Positions 35,801 through 50,800 of a DNA stretch of 64,000 nucleotides are shown here, piece after piece. This DNA is from Tubulanus polymorphus (lineage: Eukaryota; Nemertea; Palaeonemertea; Tubulaniformes; Tubulanidae): the NCBI RefSeq assembly GCF_964204645.1, contig NC_134029.1:3047001-3111000 (forward strand), in the 5' to 3' direction. The notes beneath the pieces are model-generated. The model was not told the origin of the DNA. It saw only the letters and a list, made by a program, of their open reading frames with translations, and searched no databases. Position 1 is the stretch's first letter. Each line of letters starts with the position of its first letter. The position numbers and the translations under genes are program-made.

Positions 35801-38800
35801 GCACAGTATGACCCAGTATCTGAGGCTCAGTATGACCCAGTATCTGAGGCACAGTTTCTGTGGAGCACAGTATCTGAGGCACAGTATGACCCAGTATCTG
35901 AGGCTCAGTATGACCCAGTATCCGAGGCACAGTATGACCCAGTATCTGAGGCACAGTATGACCCAGTATCTGAGGCACAGTATGACCCAGTATCTGAGGC
36001 ACAGTTTCTGTGGAGCACAGTATCTGAGGCACAGTATGACCCAGTATCTGAGGCTCAGTATGACCCAGTATCTGAGGCACATTATGACCCAGTATCTGAG
36101 GCTCAGTATGACCCAGTATCTGAGGCACATTATGATCAAGTATCTGAGGCACAGTATGACCCAGTATCTGAGGCACAGTATGACCCAGTATCTGAGGCAC
36201 AGTATGACCCAGTATCTGAGGCTCAGTATGACCCAGTATCTGAGGCACAGTATGACCCAGTATCTGAGGCACAGTATGACCCAGTATCTGAGGCACAGTA
36301 TGACCCAGTATCTGAGGCACAGTATGACCCAGTATCTGAGGCACAGTATGACCCAGTATCTGAGGCACAGTATGACCCAGTATCTGAGGCACAGTATGAC
36401 CCAGTGTCTGAGGCACAGTATGACCCAGTATCTGAGGCACATCATGACCCAGTATCTGAGGCACAGTATGACCCAGTATCTGAGGCACAGTATCTGAGGC
36501 TCAGTATGACCCAGTATCTGAGGCTCAGTATGATCCAGTATCTGAGGCTCAGTATGATCCAGTATCTGAGGCACAGTATGACCCAGTATCTGAGGCACAG
36601 CATGACCCAGTATCTGAGGCACAGTATGACCCAGTATCTGAGGCTCAGTATGACCCAGTATCTGAGGCTCAGTATGATCAAGTATCTGAGGCACAGTATG
36701 ACCCAGTATCACATCCTCTCTAATCATTTGACTTGAAGCCTCCATGTTCAGCCCAAACTAAATCAAAGTTTCACTGCTTGTAACTCTAGAAGAATATAAT
36801 TCCACGCATTGAGACGTGATATCAGTGAAAGCATCACGTCGAAACACCTTTCAAATTTCAGTGTAAGCTTAATTTGGTATGTGTGAGGTTTATAGACCGG
36901 TAGTGTGATTATAGTTGACACTACGATTCTAATATCATTGATGTCTCCTAATTATTCAGCATTGACTTAACTTCAGTGCATCATCCATTGCCCTACAGTA
37001 AGAAATACGATACGATATATCAACAATCGATTTTAAAATCAATTTCGTCGTCGACATTTGTTTCTAGCAGGTGCAAGCGCAAATTAAAGATCGATCACAT
37101 TTATCCACGAAGAGGGCGGGGGTGCCTAAAATCCTTCGATTCTCTCGTCTAACGCGTCCATTAACAAATTATCTCAATAAAGAATTCCTTTCTAAGCATA
37201 TTTAACTACTTAATAACGACGCGTTTAAAATTTACAATTGTCCGACGCTCCGTTAATCAAACCAACTCTTGCGATATGTTTATTTACTTAGATCGTTTTC
37301 AAAGTGCAAATATTTCCCCATAACTGGCACCGGATATTACGACGATTGTCCCCCCCCCCCCCCCGTAGAAATCAAAGTTTCCAGCCTAGTTCCTACCCCC
37401 CTGCCCAAATGGATTTATTTACAGTGGAATTTATTATGCCAGCGCTGCTACAAGATTAATTACGATATGAAAGGAATCATACGACTGACGCTTTAATTGC
37501 GCATTGCGATATTCATATATGGTATATGTTTGTCTGGTCATTTTCAATTTGCCGGTCAGCGAATGATGTTCATATAAATCGAATACATTTAACTATAAAC
37601 AGCAGCAGCAGCGGTGGCGGTGGCCCTACGACAAACCAGCTTCCATTAGGATACACATCTAAATCATATCTGTTGTTGATGGATATATGGTAGGCAGCGG
37701 TTTTAAGTTAAGTGCGGTTATTGGGAAGCGTCGCTGCGAGTAATATTCCGATTCGAAGTAATCGTTGTGGGCTGGTTTATGAACGAATTCATTAAACGCA
37801 GCTGTCACTCGAACGCGGTCACCGCCGACGATGAGGCGACTTTGTTTCGTTTTTGCCGAACGAATCAATCGTTGACGGGGCGCGCGCGGGTCTCGGGTAT
37901 CGGAGCCCGGGATACGAATCCGAACTCAACGCAGATCGTATTAATCGGTAGTGTATATAACTGTGTCAGTCTCGGCGGGTGCTGTAGGGACAGTATTGAT
38001 CTCACTGCGTTCGTTCGTCGGTTCGTACTGCGAGGTTACGATGCAGTCACAGTTGTAGTTTGGAGCTGAAGCAGACGACAGCAGTAGCGAACGCTCAGCG
38101 GCTGATTGGAAGTCGCGTCCTCGGCGTCGTGTACCCCCGCCTATCGTTGTTTAAGCTGCTCCCGGTTGTCGTAACAATCAGATCAGTTAGTCTCTCTCTC
38201 ATCCGCGCTGCTGCTGCTGCTGCGAGTTGATCGTCAACGGTTTATTATCGATACCTGGTGCCGCACGCGTTTTGACGTTAAATATTCTCCGCGGAAACTA
38301 CACTCGAGATCGGCACGCGAATCGCGACGACTCTCGGGAATTCTGGAGAATGGATATTGCCGTCTTGACGATCTGATCAACGCCGATTTCGGCGGCGACT
38401 CGGCGCGTGTGTATTCGATGATGATGTTGCCTCGGGGCGCAGGACGGGATAGAAATAGTCAGTAATAAGAGACTCGGTACATCGCCGCACACATCGGCGT
38501 GTTCCATTCGTGTGACTTATCCTCGTACCGCAATCCCTACACGCGAGCTACAAGTCAGAAATCCTTCCTCGTTTCGACCGTAAAGACTTGATAAATACGG
38601 CGCTTGTTTTTGTGCGGATGCGCGTCGTGTCATTGACTGTTTTGAAATCGAATCCCGACGAATCGTGAATATTATCATTAACTATGTGGGAATTTTTGAA
38701 TGTGTTTCAGGACGCGATTTTACGTCTGAGCGGAGTGGTGACGCTCGATGAACTGAGATCGGCCATCAAGGATGCAATAAAGCTCGCGTTGCCTGAAGTG

Positions 38801-41800
38801 GTGAGTACACTGATTATTTCATATCATCTTAGCCCGGATAATAGCGGCTTAAAATGTGTCATCATTCTCCAGTCGGTACCCTAGTGACGCTTGAACTTTA
38901 TATTCATTCCGTCCGCTACTCGTAAATCTAGAAATGATGTATTTAATCGCTGGTCTCAGTGATTGATTTGAACCATGCTGAGTGGATACATGTATATATG
39001 TATATATACAAGAGAAAGTATTAGGCTAAGAAAATTGATACCTTATTTCTGCTCTGCTTAAAAGCATATATAAAGGCCGGCCGCTTATCTACCCTGTACT
39101 TTTTGCAAATTTGATTACAAATTTTCTCGCAAAAAGTTTACAAAATGACCGAGTCGATTAGGAGAAACAAGGTATCATTTTTTAGCCCTATTCTTGTATA
39201 TATTTGTGTCAAGTGAATGCAATTTACATGAGCATTTTCAGCGTGAATAATTACTGAGAATCATTATCAATTATGTACATGATTTTTAGTACAGTTTATA
39301 TGATGATTAACAGTTTTATACCAACCAGAATCTACGACCGTTAGCGCACTGAACGTTACAAGGATTCTGACTGACTGTGCACTTATCTTCGTTTTGAGGA
39401 TAATTTGCCGCTGAATTTATTCAAATCGTTTTCATGCGCTGCTTCTTCGGTTGTTAAGAAACCGGTATTTACCGCGCGTAAAGAGCATGGCGAGACTCGA
39501 AAATATGCCCGGAAGATATTGATAAAAAATTATCATCTGATTAAACACTAATTGAGAGAGAATGTTGGGGAGAGACTGGGGAGGGGGGAAGGGAATTGAT
39601 CAGTTATCAGTCGAGAGATAGTTATCGTAGCGCTTCTGAAAATTTACGCATGATTTCGGCGAGTCGTAAGACTTCACGTTTCACGATGAACAGACGCGAT
39701 GAATTTAATTGGTCGATATTGTAGGTTATCTATCTATATCTGAGCTAGCTACGGAATCCCGGTAACGCGGGTGCGATTACGACATGTTCACCGGGCGTGA
39801 TGTATTTAATTATTGAAATGAAGAAGCGAATTTAATTAAAACTATCTGCGCGCGCTGCGATGATGAAACCCGTGATCGAATGAACACTTCGTAAAACGTG
39901 TCGAGACCTTTTCTTGTGAATCGGAGACCGAAAATTATCAATGATGATTTCATAGATTTCTGCTCGGTAAATGTGAAGATTAATACTACTGTGAAGTGAA
40001 CTTGATTTTAACAAAAAAATATACAAGCTTTCGCTACTAATGCATCGTAGCTTCATCAGTTAATGATGATCATTTCCCTGATGAAGCTACTGTGCATTAG
40101 TAGCGAAAGCTCATATTTCACCTTTGCAGTACTCTTCTGTTGAATTTGACATGGCTCTTAGCCTACGTCTCCTCACATAGTGGCTTCTACGGAATGGTGA
40201 CCACGATTCTGGAAAACAGAATTTGGAAATGGATGGATTGTGGTCACGCTGAAGTATAGAAAATCATTGAAATAATGATGAACTACTGATATAGTTCTAT
40301 TTCTCACATGTTTGGATTGTTAGGTAGCTCTTAACGCTGCACTTTTCCAACCAGTTTAAAAGTACTGGTGATATAAAATTCTATAGTAAAATATCTGGGC
40401 ATTTTCATACGGCTGACAAACCTTAAACAATATATCATTAAATGCAATGGTCAATTTGAAGTTTGTTGACCGAAACCAATGTACACAAATATGTACAAAT
40501 ACATATAGACCTGTGAACTGCATGCTTACTGTTGTTAGTATAGTTTAAACAGTAGTAAACTCATACTATACTCATAAGACTCTGTTTGATCAGATCCCTC
40601 GTTTTCGCTTGTGCACCTGAGGTTCCTACCCTTAACATAACATATTCACGAGGAAGACTTGAATGTTAATTGCGAGTTATGAAAACAAATTTCCAGAACA
40701 TTAGCTCTGCAAACTTTCGTTTATAGCCTCGGTGTTTAATGCGTAGTTTTGGCTCCAGAGTTGCACAGTCGAGGCATTAAGAGACAAGACCAGTCTGACA
40801 TATTATTTCTATAGCCCCATCTAACTCCTTAAGACTAGTCTTAATGATTTAAGATTATGCCGAGTCCATGATCCAGTTCCAGGTTAAACACTGGATTCTA
40901 AAGAGTTGATCATTTCGAAAATGAACTGATCATAACTCTAACCGTGGAGCTGGGTTTACTATTGATAACTGACGTATCTTTAACACAATCGATCCGTTAA
41001 CTGTCGATGTTTTGCCTTCCGTTAGGCATCATTTATCTGATTTGCAGCAGATATCAACTCTCAATCATCCAGTCTTCATTGTCGATATCCGCTGCGAATA
41101 TATCTACAGTAATTGGCTGGTTATGGCAGCTCTGAAGAGCCGCGGACCTCGTACGGCTGATTAAATTGTCCTTACAGCCCGATGACAGACATCGGCTAAA
41201 GTATTCATTTCGACTGTCACTGAAGTATAACTGAATTCCATCAGATGGCTTTAGATTACGGAAATTGAGCCGGCCACCATTAAACTGATGACGACACACG
41301 CCTGATATTCATCGAATACAGCATTTATCAATTCATCTCGTGTCAACTATTTGCACTATTTATTGCCGAAACCTGTAGAACATTTCTATTTATAATCATT
41401 GATGATATTATTAATTATTGGTTGACGCAGGGATTTCCAGTCGCCCAGTTTCCTTCCTCTTAAACATGAATATCAATGATAGATTTCTGTTCATTTAACC
41501 CCCTTCTGTTAACATGTAGCGTTTATTACCACTTTCATCAGATGACACTCAACTATAGGGGTTTCATGTAACAGGGTCCCTACAACTCCTTGATTCCTTA
41601 AAAACTCCCTCGTAACTGAAAATGCAAAAGGAGTCCACTCAAAATTTTAGATTTTTTCCTTAACTCTTTATATCCGGGAATGACTGATCTTTAGCGACTC
41701 TGGGTAAGTGAGGCCTAGACCTGGTTAAGACCGAGACCTGGTGTATGCTGTAGAGAGATCGTGGCCTGGGTGTATATAGAGACTCGAGGCCTGGTTGAGA

Positions 41801-44800
41801 CCAATACTTGGTGTATTCTTTATAGAGAGAGAGAGGGAGAGAGGGAGAGAGAGACCTCAAACCAATCAATTGTAATTCATACTCAATATTCTATACAAAA
41901 ATCTGAATGTCTGTTTATTCGATGAGCACCTCAGATTGATTTACGTGCCTTTAATCTCAATCTGAGGAAGCTACTTAAATGAAATTGCATTCGATTTAAA
42001 ATTTTCAATTTCCTGAACATTAACTTAAAATGAATTTCTGAAGCTGACAGCGCGATGCTATTCAAACTGAATTTCATTTAGCGCACGCCGGGGATCTCGC
42101 ACTATCAACGCGCACAAAAAAATACCGTTTGAGCTGGTCTGAATGACTGTGACTCTATAAAGCAGGTTTTGATTGGTGTCTATCGATTCTGGAATTCTCT
42201 TCGGGCGCGTTCATTTCGACCAGAATACGCTCTTCCTATTCCAGAATCAGAGTCTGTTAACCAGATTGAAGAATTTGATATTCCTAAACGAGTATATTTT
42301 CAATCGAAACCTGCCTTTAGAATGCAGGAATTTGAACGTCAAATGACATCGATTCAATTAATTTGCTATCCGAGACAGATTGACGTCATTGTGATCGAGA
42401 AACTTTCCTGATATAAGTGATAAAAATAAGTGTATAAAACTTGCATGTTTATTTTACAGAAATCTTGCTTATCACAAATTGATCTTATCGCTTGTTGTCA
42501 TTATGTCTGGATGACTACCCCCACAGCCGATCCCTCAAACCGCCATTAAACTACAAACACTGCTGATGTTGTTGCTGTAATTTAGGCAACACTTGATCAG
42601 TGACAATGAACCTAATGTGGACAACATGATGAAGAATTGCATCTGCTAATGAAGTGATCGTGATGAGTAAATGGTATAATCAATCTTACCGCCGTCGAAG
42701 TTCCCTCCTTTATCCTACCTGATATTAATGAATTTAGTTGGCCTAGATTTTATCGATCACTGGCTGAAAATATATTTCCAGTTTGTTTCACATTTCTGCG
42801 GCAGCCTGCCAACTCTATTGATAGAGAGTCACTCTAGGGCTAACGAGGTCTGATTTCAGTTGAAATCCTAAAATAACTTCATTCCAGTCTTTGATAGCGT
42901 AGCCATGTTGTTAGATTTTTTTTCTGATTTAGATGAAAGTGCAATGAAACTGATGAATCAATGGCCTCTGACTGTGATACTGATTTAACATTCAGCTCAC
43001 AATAATTCTCTGATTACATCACTATTCACTGTTTTCATGCGCTGTTCGACTTGTTGAGTATTATATGGTATCTTTAGAGCGATTGATTTACTGAAACCTT
43101 GTAAAAGTCTTTCCGTTTGAAGCTCTTTGTCAGTCGATTGTTCGTAAGAGTCTCACAAGTGTTTTCTAAGCGTTTTTTCTTTGCCTTGTTGATTAGTGCA
43201 GTAGATTGTGAATGCATAACCGTTGATAATGTAATCAGCTTTTAACTGAGTATTCTGCGTTAGTTTGATCATGGTTTGAGGAGCTTCAGCTAAATGTAGA
43301 CTTTGAGAAGCTACCTTGAGCTAAATGTCGAGTTCGAGAAGCTTCCTTATGCTCTATGTAGAGTTTGAGAAGCTTGATGTAGAGTTTGAAAAGCTTTCTT
43401 GTGTTCACTGTAGAGCTTGAGGAGCTTCATCACGCTCAATGCAGAGTTTGAGGATCTTCATCGAGCTCAATGCAGAGTTTGAGGATCTTCATCGCGCTCA
43501 ATGCAGAGTTTGAGGATCTTCATTGTGCTCAATGCAGAGTTTGGGGAGCTTCATTGTGCTCAAGGCAGAGTTGAGGAGCTTCATTGTGTTCAGTTGAGTT
43601 TGAGGATCTACCCAACTTCCTGAATGTTCATAATGCACTCATTCTGTTTCATTTACTCAAATAAGACCATTTTCAACCACTTACATCTGGTCCCTAAAAT
43701 GGTTACATGGTTATGGGTTAAACTTGGTACTGGTAGTTTGACTACAAGGTCATACTGAGTCCTTGGGTTTTATGTGATTAAATAAAGATTGAACGATATT
43801 CCCAGTTAGTGTTAGCCAGCAATTTAACAGTTATTCATGTTTGATTTCGGTCTCAGCGGAGGTCACAGTTTTTGGTAAACATCGTTAAATTAACGACGGC
43901 TGAAGGAAATAAATTTCAATTAAATCAATTGTGACATTTTATTCATTTGTTTGATAAAAGCCAGTGAAGGGTTAATGTCGATTGATTAGAATTTTATCTG
44001 AATTCAGCTATTAAACCGAAGGCAGTGCAAACCATTAAACAAGTCATTAAATGCTGGGAACGGTGGGAAGTAAATGGGTTTTTGTCATGTTTTGTTGGAA
44101 TAGGAAATGTTCAGATGGCATTTACATCGGCAGACCAGGTTTGTATGTATGAAGTGAAGGTGCTTTCAGAGAGATCAGAATATTGTGCACCATTCACTGA
44201 GATATGGCAGATCTTTATTGCAAACGCAAAATCGAACAAATACTAAAATATGACACTTTTCCCAATTAACTTCCCTGACTTTATTTACAATAAGGCTTAT
44301 TTACTGGTTTGGTTCAGTATAAACTTTATTAGTCCCGATATATGAGTAATAACAATGACAATTTCAGTTTGTGTGATGTACGCGTTATGAACTGGTCACA
44401 GTGCAGTCCTGAAAGTCGTCTGAACCCAATGGCTAAATAAAAAGTCAAACTTACATCTACAATAGTCATATTGTCACTATTTCTAACATGAAACAATGAT
44501 GTGAATGCTTCTTGAAATGATCAGGATATGGAATCTTGCTTGATTATGCTTGTATTTTTAGTACGTGTGAACAGGAATAGAATATGAATAGAAAATGTCG
44601 TCTGTAGTTAATGTCAACAGTCAGTATAAATAATTATTTTGTCGTTGTATAGCTATAAAGGATAATCTAATAATGAATGTCATCAGGTATTCACTGGCAG
44701 TGGGAAGGATGGGTGTTGGCTAGTTTAGCTTTTCTTAGCCTTACGCATCTTCAAAACGGAGACATTAACACGGGTTTACAGAAAGATCATTAACAACAAT

Positions 44801-47800
44801 GCTTAATTTAAGTAATTTCATAGGGCGTGGAAGCTGAATTAGACAGTAGCCGTAAAGCTTGGCAAGTGAGAAGGGAATCACAGTGAAAGGGTTAATGATT
44901 ATTATTACAATGCTGAAACTGATATGGGAGTGGGGGCTGAAAGAGTAATAATTAAGATGTGATGAATATGTAAGAACCTAAATAGATGTCTTTATAATTC
45001 CACCTGCATTTCATGTAATCATTGTTGCTTTATAAATACCAGGGTTTTTTTTTTATTGGAATACAACTATCAGTGGAATCCCTTTAAACGTGCTCCAAAG
45101 ATATTGTTATGAGTTTTATGATGCTATGCAGGAAACACCATTAAACGCTGCTTTGCAGCCATATTTATTATTATTATTTCAAAATGCTTGTTCCTCTTCT
45201 TTCCAACTCTACTGCACGGACACACCTGTAGACTAACAAACATCAAACACCTAAATCATACACATGTTGCTTTGTGTTTGGTTTTATAAATGTTTGCGAT
45301 GTAGCGATCTGATAAATGAATGGAGCCGATAATTGGCACATTCACGGCGACCATTTTGTCGCGGTAGTTGTCGTCGTCGTTGCCGGGAATCGGGAGAGAG
45401 AAAAACACGCAAAAACGCGGACGCTTCCATAAATCCTGATAAATTATGAGAAATACGACGACTGCGACGGCAGCAGCGTCACTGGTGTTCATCATTCATC
45501 ATGATCAGCGCTGTAATCGATGTAGTTACGCTAATTATTGAGTTAAACGATCGTTCGTAATCGCGATTCTGTTTCGCGCCGCGAAGTCGCGAGAAAAATG
45601 CAAACTTCCAGGAAAAAATGATATCGTTTATATCTCGTAGATGCATTTTGGTGGTTCGAAACTGAGATATTTCTCAAATTCTTTGTATGACAAATGCGCC
45701 ACGAAGTACTCTTTAGATTAATCCTAGTTTCTCTAAATTTGCCCAATTTTTAATATCAAAGTTCATTGAATAATTTAAGATTGCGTTCATCTGATATTTA
45801 AGTGGCGCCATCTGACGGGATTGCTGGTGTGTGGCTAATCCATTAACAGGCAATGTATAACACCAGTATCACAGGGCTTTTTGGTGACTTTTGACCTGAG
45901 GACATCAATTAGTCGAATGATCTATTATACCAAATAAAATCGTGGAAAGACGTTATGAGACACTTTTCCCATATACCACTGAAAACGATGACAATGAACA
46001 AAATACCACTGCGCACCTTCCAAGATTTTGGTCAATTATAGATATATCGTAAAATTCTTAGTAAAAAGTCCATGGTAAAACCAGCTGAAGTTTTTTGCCC
46101 AGCAGTAAGCAACAGGTTGATTCGTATTTCGCGAGTGAAATTATTTGCTTTCTGCTTGGAGTAGACAAGTGATTACTCCAAGCTTTCTGATACTGATGTA
46201 AGAATAGTGATTATTAGATTATACCTGGCAGTCTGTTTATACCTTTCACATCCAATTAATGCAGAATACACAGCAGCAATGACGCCAGTAGTTGTAGTAG
46301 TTGCCTGCAGTGCAAATAAAACTCATATTTACCAAGCTGCGTAAATTCGCTTCACGTGTGTATCAAATTTGTTATTTGTTCTAATGTTGAACTCGCTTAT
46401 AATTGAATTGAAACATTGTTTATAGAAACAACTGATGCCTTGAGACAGTTTACTACTTATACATTTTTCGAGATCTTTTTGTCAACTTTTCTCACCGTTT
46501 GATGCGATCAATAAGCTGCTCTTTGGGGTACAAAATGGAAAGTTACACATTGACAATTTTGCCTGGACCAAATTGGCACATCAGACCAAATTTGGCCCAT
46601 GCCTGATAAGAAAGCACGTTTACGTGTAAACCACTAACTAACTCATACTAAACAATGCTTGTTGCAATTCACACGCAATTGTGTGACCTATGCTACAATT
46701 TTGCTCAGCCCTGTCTGACGTTTTTGGTCTGGCCAAACAGGCACAGTTCATTTTGCATGTGTGAACATTGTTCCCGGCCTAATTTGGCGAATGATGCTGG
46801 TGTGATCGCGGCTAAAATCAAACCCAACTTAGTTATTTATTTGGTGCTGTCAAAACAATTATTGAGAATCAGCTAGACAGCAGCTCCGTAGGTAAATAAA
46901 ATGCATGAATATTTAACATAATTCATTAATATGGAAGCTGGGAATATTCATTATCACGAGGCATTGATTTCAAATCACTTTTGCATAATCGATTGAAAAA
47001 TTTCGTTGAGCCAATAGTAACTGCACTCTACCGAGTTTCCTGTTTCGTTTTTTCATATTGACTGTACTTCCTCTGAGTGATGGCTATAGATGTTATTGCG
47101 AAACCGACGTTGTCGACATGCTTCGGTTTTCGATGGTCGTCCAAGGCTTTCGCACGCTTGGCCTCCATGACAACTGTCAACATTAAGCCGCGGAAAGTGA
47201 TGTAAATATCTGCCTGTAATAATCCACTTTCACTCTCTCTCCTCTCAGTTGCTGTCTAATATATAATCCTGTAGGAACATGTAGGAAAATGTCACAACAT
47301 GTAGAAGACTGTAGGAACATGTAGGAACCTTTTTCAGGACATTAAGGAACATGTAGAAGACGGTAGGAACATGTAGGAACCTTTTCGGGACATTAAGGAA
47401 CATGTAGAAGACTTTAGGCACTTGTAGGAACCCTTTCAGGACATTAAGGAACGTGTAGGAACATGTAGGAAAGACTGTAGGAACATGTCGAACAGGAACC
47501 TGTAAGGAACCTGTAAAGAATTGTAGGAACCTGTAAGAACAGGAACATGTAGTAAGATAAAGGAACTGGTAGAAACCTGTAAAGAACTGTAGGAAGCTGT
47601 ATGTTGAAAGATATTTGATCAGGTGTTACTATCGATGAGATCGCTGTAATTATCAATACCATCATTTCAATGCTGCACTCGCTCGTCGTCGTATCACTAT
47701 GATTAAGGCTCCCCAATTTTCTGCTTCTCTCCAGAGACTTATTTTATGTTTTACGCTGCGCTGTGCATGCCGCTGATTTTCTAACTATTTTATGATGTTG

Positions 47801-50800
47801 AATTCATTTACTGTCAAAATGACTCGCGTAAATATCACAGTTCAATCGACAGATGTTTTTCTGCTATTTTTCTATAGCCTTGAATCCAAAAATTTGAAAG
47901 CTTAAGTTTCTTGCAAAATTCAATTACCAGAAAATGAGAAATTGTTATGGAAAATTCTGAAAATGATAAAACCATCAATTCTGAAGGAAATGTTTATTCA
48001 ATCCAATAGTAATCCAAGAGTCAAACTGAAGACTCGTCAGGATTAGAGAAATTCAAAATTCGCCGAAATGTCTGAAACTTTAATTCCACGTTTTATCTCG
48101 AAATTTACTCGTCATTGAAGTGTTCATGCGCTTTTAACCTGTCTATAAAAGTTAATCGGATTTATTGATGACAAACTTAGTACGTATCCGATGTAAGACC
48201 TAATTCAATTAATTAGAGATATATTCATTAGACGTAGCTTTAAGACTGACTTTCAGCTATAAGTCGTCACCTTGCCATTCTCGTTTGATCACCAGTTCGC
48301 GATTAGATTTGCAAATGACTAGAATTTTTATCCCTGACGGATATAACGGAATTGAACGTTGCCTGAATCGGATGATTAAAATTTCAAATGAAGAGAAACC
48401 TGCGGATGATTAATCTTTTGTACCGCCCATTACGCAGTGACTGTCAAGATGGTTTCTATCTGTATGAGGTAATGAAGCCTCAACAGTTGTGGTGTTTCAG
48501 GTTGCTTTTTAATTAAACGTCTGTCATCGGCGCCTTAAAGCTTTATCGTGTAAGATACTTAGATAAAAAATCTTGAATAAAAATTTGAATATTTATATTC
48601 TTCACATAGGCATCAGAACCGCAGTTCAATTTCAATTTATCTGTAGCCGATCTAACAAGTTAAAACCAGTTGACCACTTTTGCACTTAAATCTTAAGATT
48701 GGTCGTAAGTTATTTGATTAGCTATAAAACTAAGTCTCAAGTCTAAGCTATGACAGGCCCCTGGAGTCTTCAGACTCCAATGAGGTCCATGTAATGAGGT
48801 CCATTATGAAAGTTCCAGGGAAATAAGAGTTCAAGCAACTTTCGACTCTTTTTTAATTGAGGACGATTTATTAAATTCAAACTGAGAACTGTTATTGAGG
48901 TCCATACAGACATCACCTTCTCTGAATGCATCACACATTTTGTTCAACAAATTCCTTCAGTTTTTGTATCGTCATACATTCATAGCTGTCTTCATTCCTT
49001 TAGTTGAGTTGATCGCGTGACTGCGTGCACCTGTCTGTAAGCCTGATTGTTTCATTACTCCGAACATTATTAGGCTTCTTATTGGTTTTCACAGTGGTCG
49101 AGTGCTTCATGAAATCTCATTTCTATAGACAGCTATAATCGCTATTCATGTATCGAGTATTAATTAGTTATGTGATACGTGGCTAACATGTGGACCTACA
49201 ACCACCAACTCAAATAGGCCGCATTTCAAATAGACCATATCTTAATCAGACCATATCTCAAACAGACCGCATCTCAAATAGACCGCATCTTGGATAGACC
49301 ATGTCTCAAACAGACCACGTCTCAAATAGACCGCATCTTGAATAGACCATGTCTCAAACAGACCACGTCTCAAATAGACCGCGTCTCAAATAGACCGCAT
49401 CTCAAATAGACCACGATCTCGGTCTACGGTAAACCTACTTGGTACTCAGTTTCAGTGGTTTCTTAGCTACAAATTCATCGAATTATTTTTTTAATTTCCT
49501 TTATTTTCTAATCGAAAGCTCCATTACAACTACGTCATCCTACCCACTGGAGTCAGGTGGAGACTGGAGGTTTGAAGATTTGATACATATATCGAGAAAA
49601 AACAATTATCTTTCTTCTTTACATAATTTTTGAAACATCATACACGTTTATCATCGCATTCGTTTTTCGGTTCTCGTTTGAAAATAATCCTTTAACATCC
49701 TTCCTAAGATTTAAAGACTATGTATTTAAGTGAGGCATCACTTCGCTTGGTTGAAATATCGTCAAACCATTTTTAATACGGGTTTGAGATGAAGGTGGTA
49801 AGGTAACCTCTTTTTCTAGTCTGCACCGGGGTTATTGACTCTATGTAGATAAAGTGGTAATGAGTTTGAGCAATATGTGTGTGGTGTGTGTTGTAGTGAT
49901 ATGAAGAATCTTCCGTACCAATTCACCTCGTTTTAGGTCGTTACACCGTGGCTGAGTTTAATTTCAGTTCTAACGAGTAATTCACCCGTGCGGTCGTGAC
50001 GTGAATATCGATATCACGATTTCATCATCACCATCATCTTCATTATCATTTATATTAATGACTGTGGTTTATATTAACGCCATTAATATGATATAATGCT
50101 TGCAGTATTCGCTGTATGAAATTGAATATTACTGATTGACTGTTAACGATATACTGACCCTCCATCTCCTCCATCTCCTCCATTGGTAGACGATCATTAC
50201 ACTCATTTGCTGTGGATGTCATTGGGTTCAAATTCCTGCTGGGAAGGATTCAACCCTCACATAACTTATACCCCTCACAAACCATCAGGTATATCCTTAC
50301 ACACCTTCGTAAACCCTCACCATCCATCGCACACCCTCACATAGTCATACACCATCAGGTCCCCTTACCTTCATGTACCCTCTCCCTTGCAATTCATCAG
50401 ACACCCTGGCATACCTGTACACACCCTTAATCTATCACAAACCATCAAACCCTTACTCATATAACCTCAATGCATCCTCACACATCCTCGCAGTGCTTCA
50501 TGTTTGTAGTTCGTATTTTTGATGTGCTGATCTCGTCTTGAATGAACATTTGCTCCGATATTCTATTTCATCCCTGCCCCCGGGAGACGGTGCCTTCATT
50601 TCGATGATATCAATAGAATTCTGTCCACGAGCGAAGTCACAACTGACGCTACAACTTTTACTACATCGATATTTCCTGGATGTTATTGTTTCATACGGCG
50701 ACGGTTGATGGAAATAAGTTTTCACCCGATGGCTATTTTACATTTCGAAATTGAATCGATGCAGGGTTCGGTGTAGTTACAAACGCGGAACAACACCCAA

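Larger units (their letters stand above)
38801..43270. other. PDE2A intron 2, first part
   Basis: No exon recognised. It holds the inverted hammerhead-like pair (40026-40111), a small inverted-repeat element (40870-40955), a one-ended MITE copy (41574-41690) and a (GA)n run (41820-41853). Open frames at 41054-41299 (minus) and 42169-42411 (plus) have no supporting partner exons or known family. Confidence 0.5.

Noticed and set aside
35073-36745. Open frames of 429, 471 and 527 codons on both strands
   Set aside because: They are translations of a 24-bp tandem repeat without stops; several frames on both strands are open at once and there is no unique protein sequence.
41054-41299. 81-codon minus-strand frame (starts MCRHQFNGGRLNFRNL)
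   Set aside because: No family recognised, no splice partners or transcript signals; open-frame length is not exceptional for this sequence.
42169-42411. 80-codon plus-strand frame in PDE2A intron 2
   Set aside because: Composition is protein-like but there is no acceptor or donor in phase with PDE2A and no known family.
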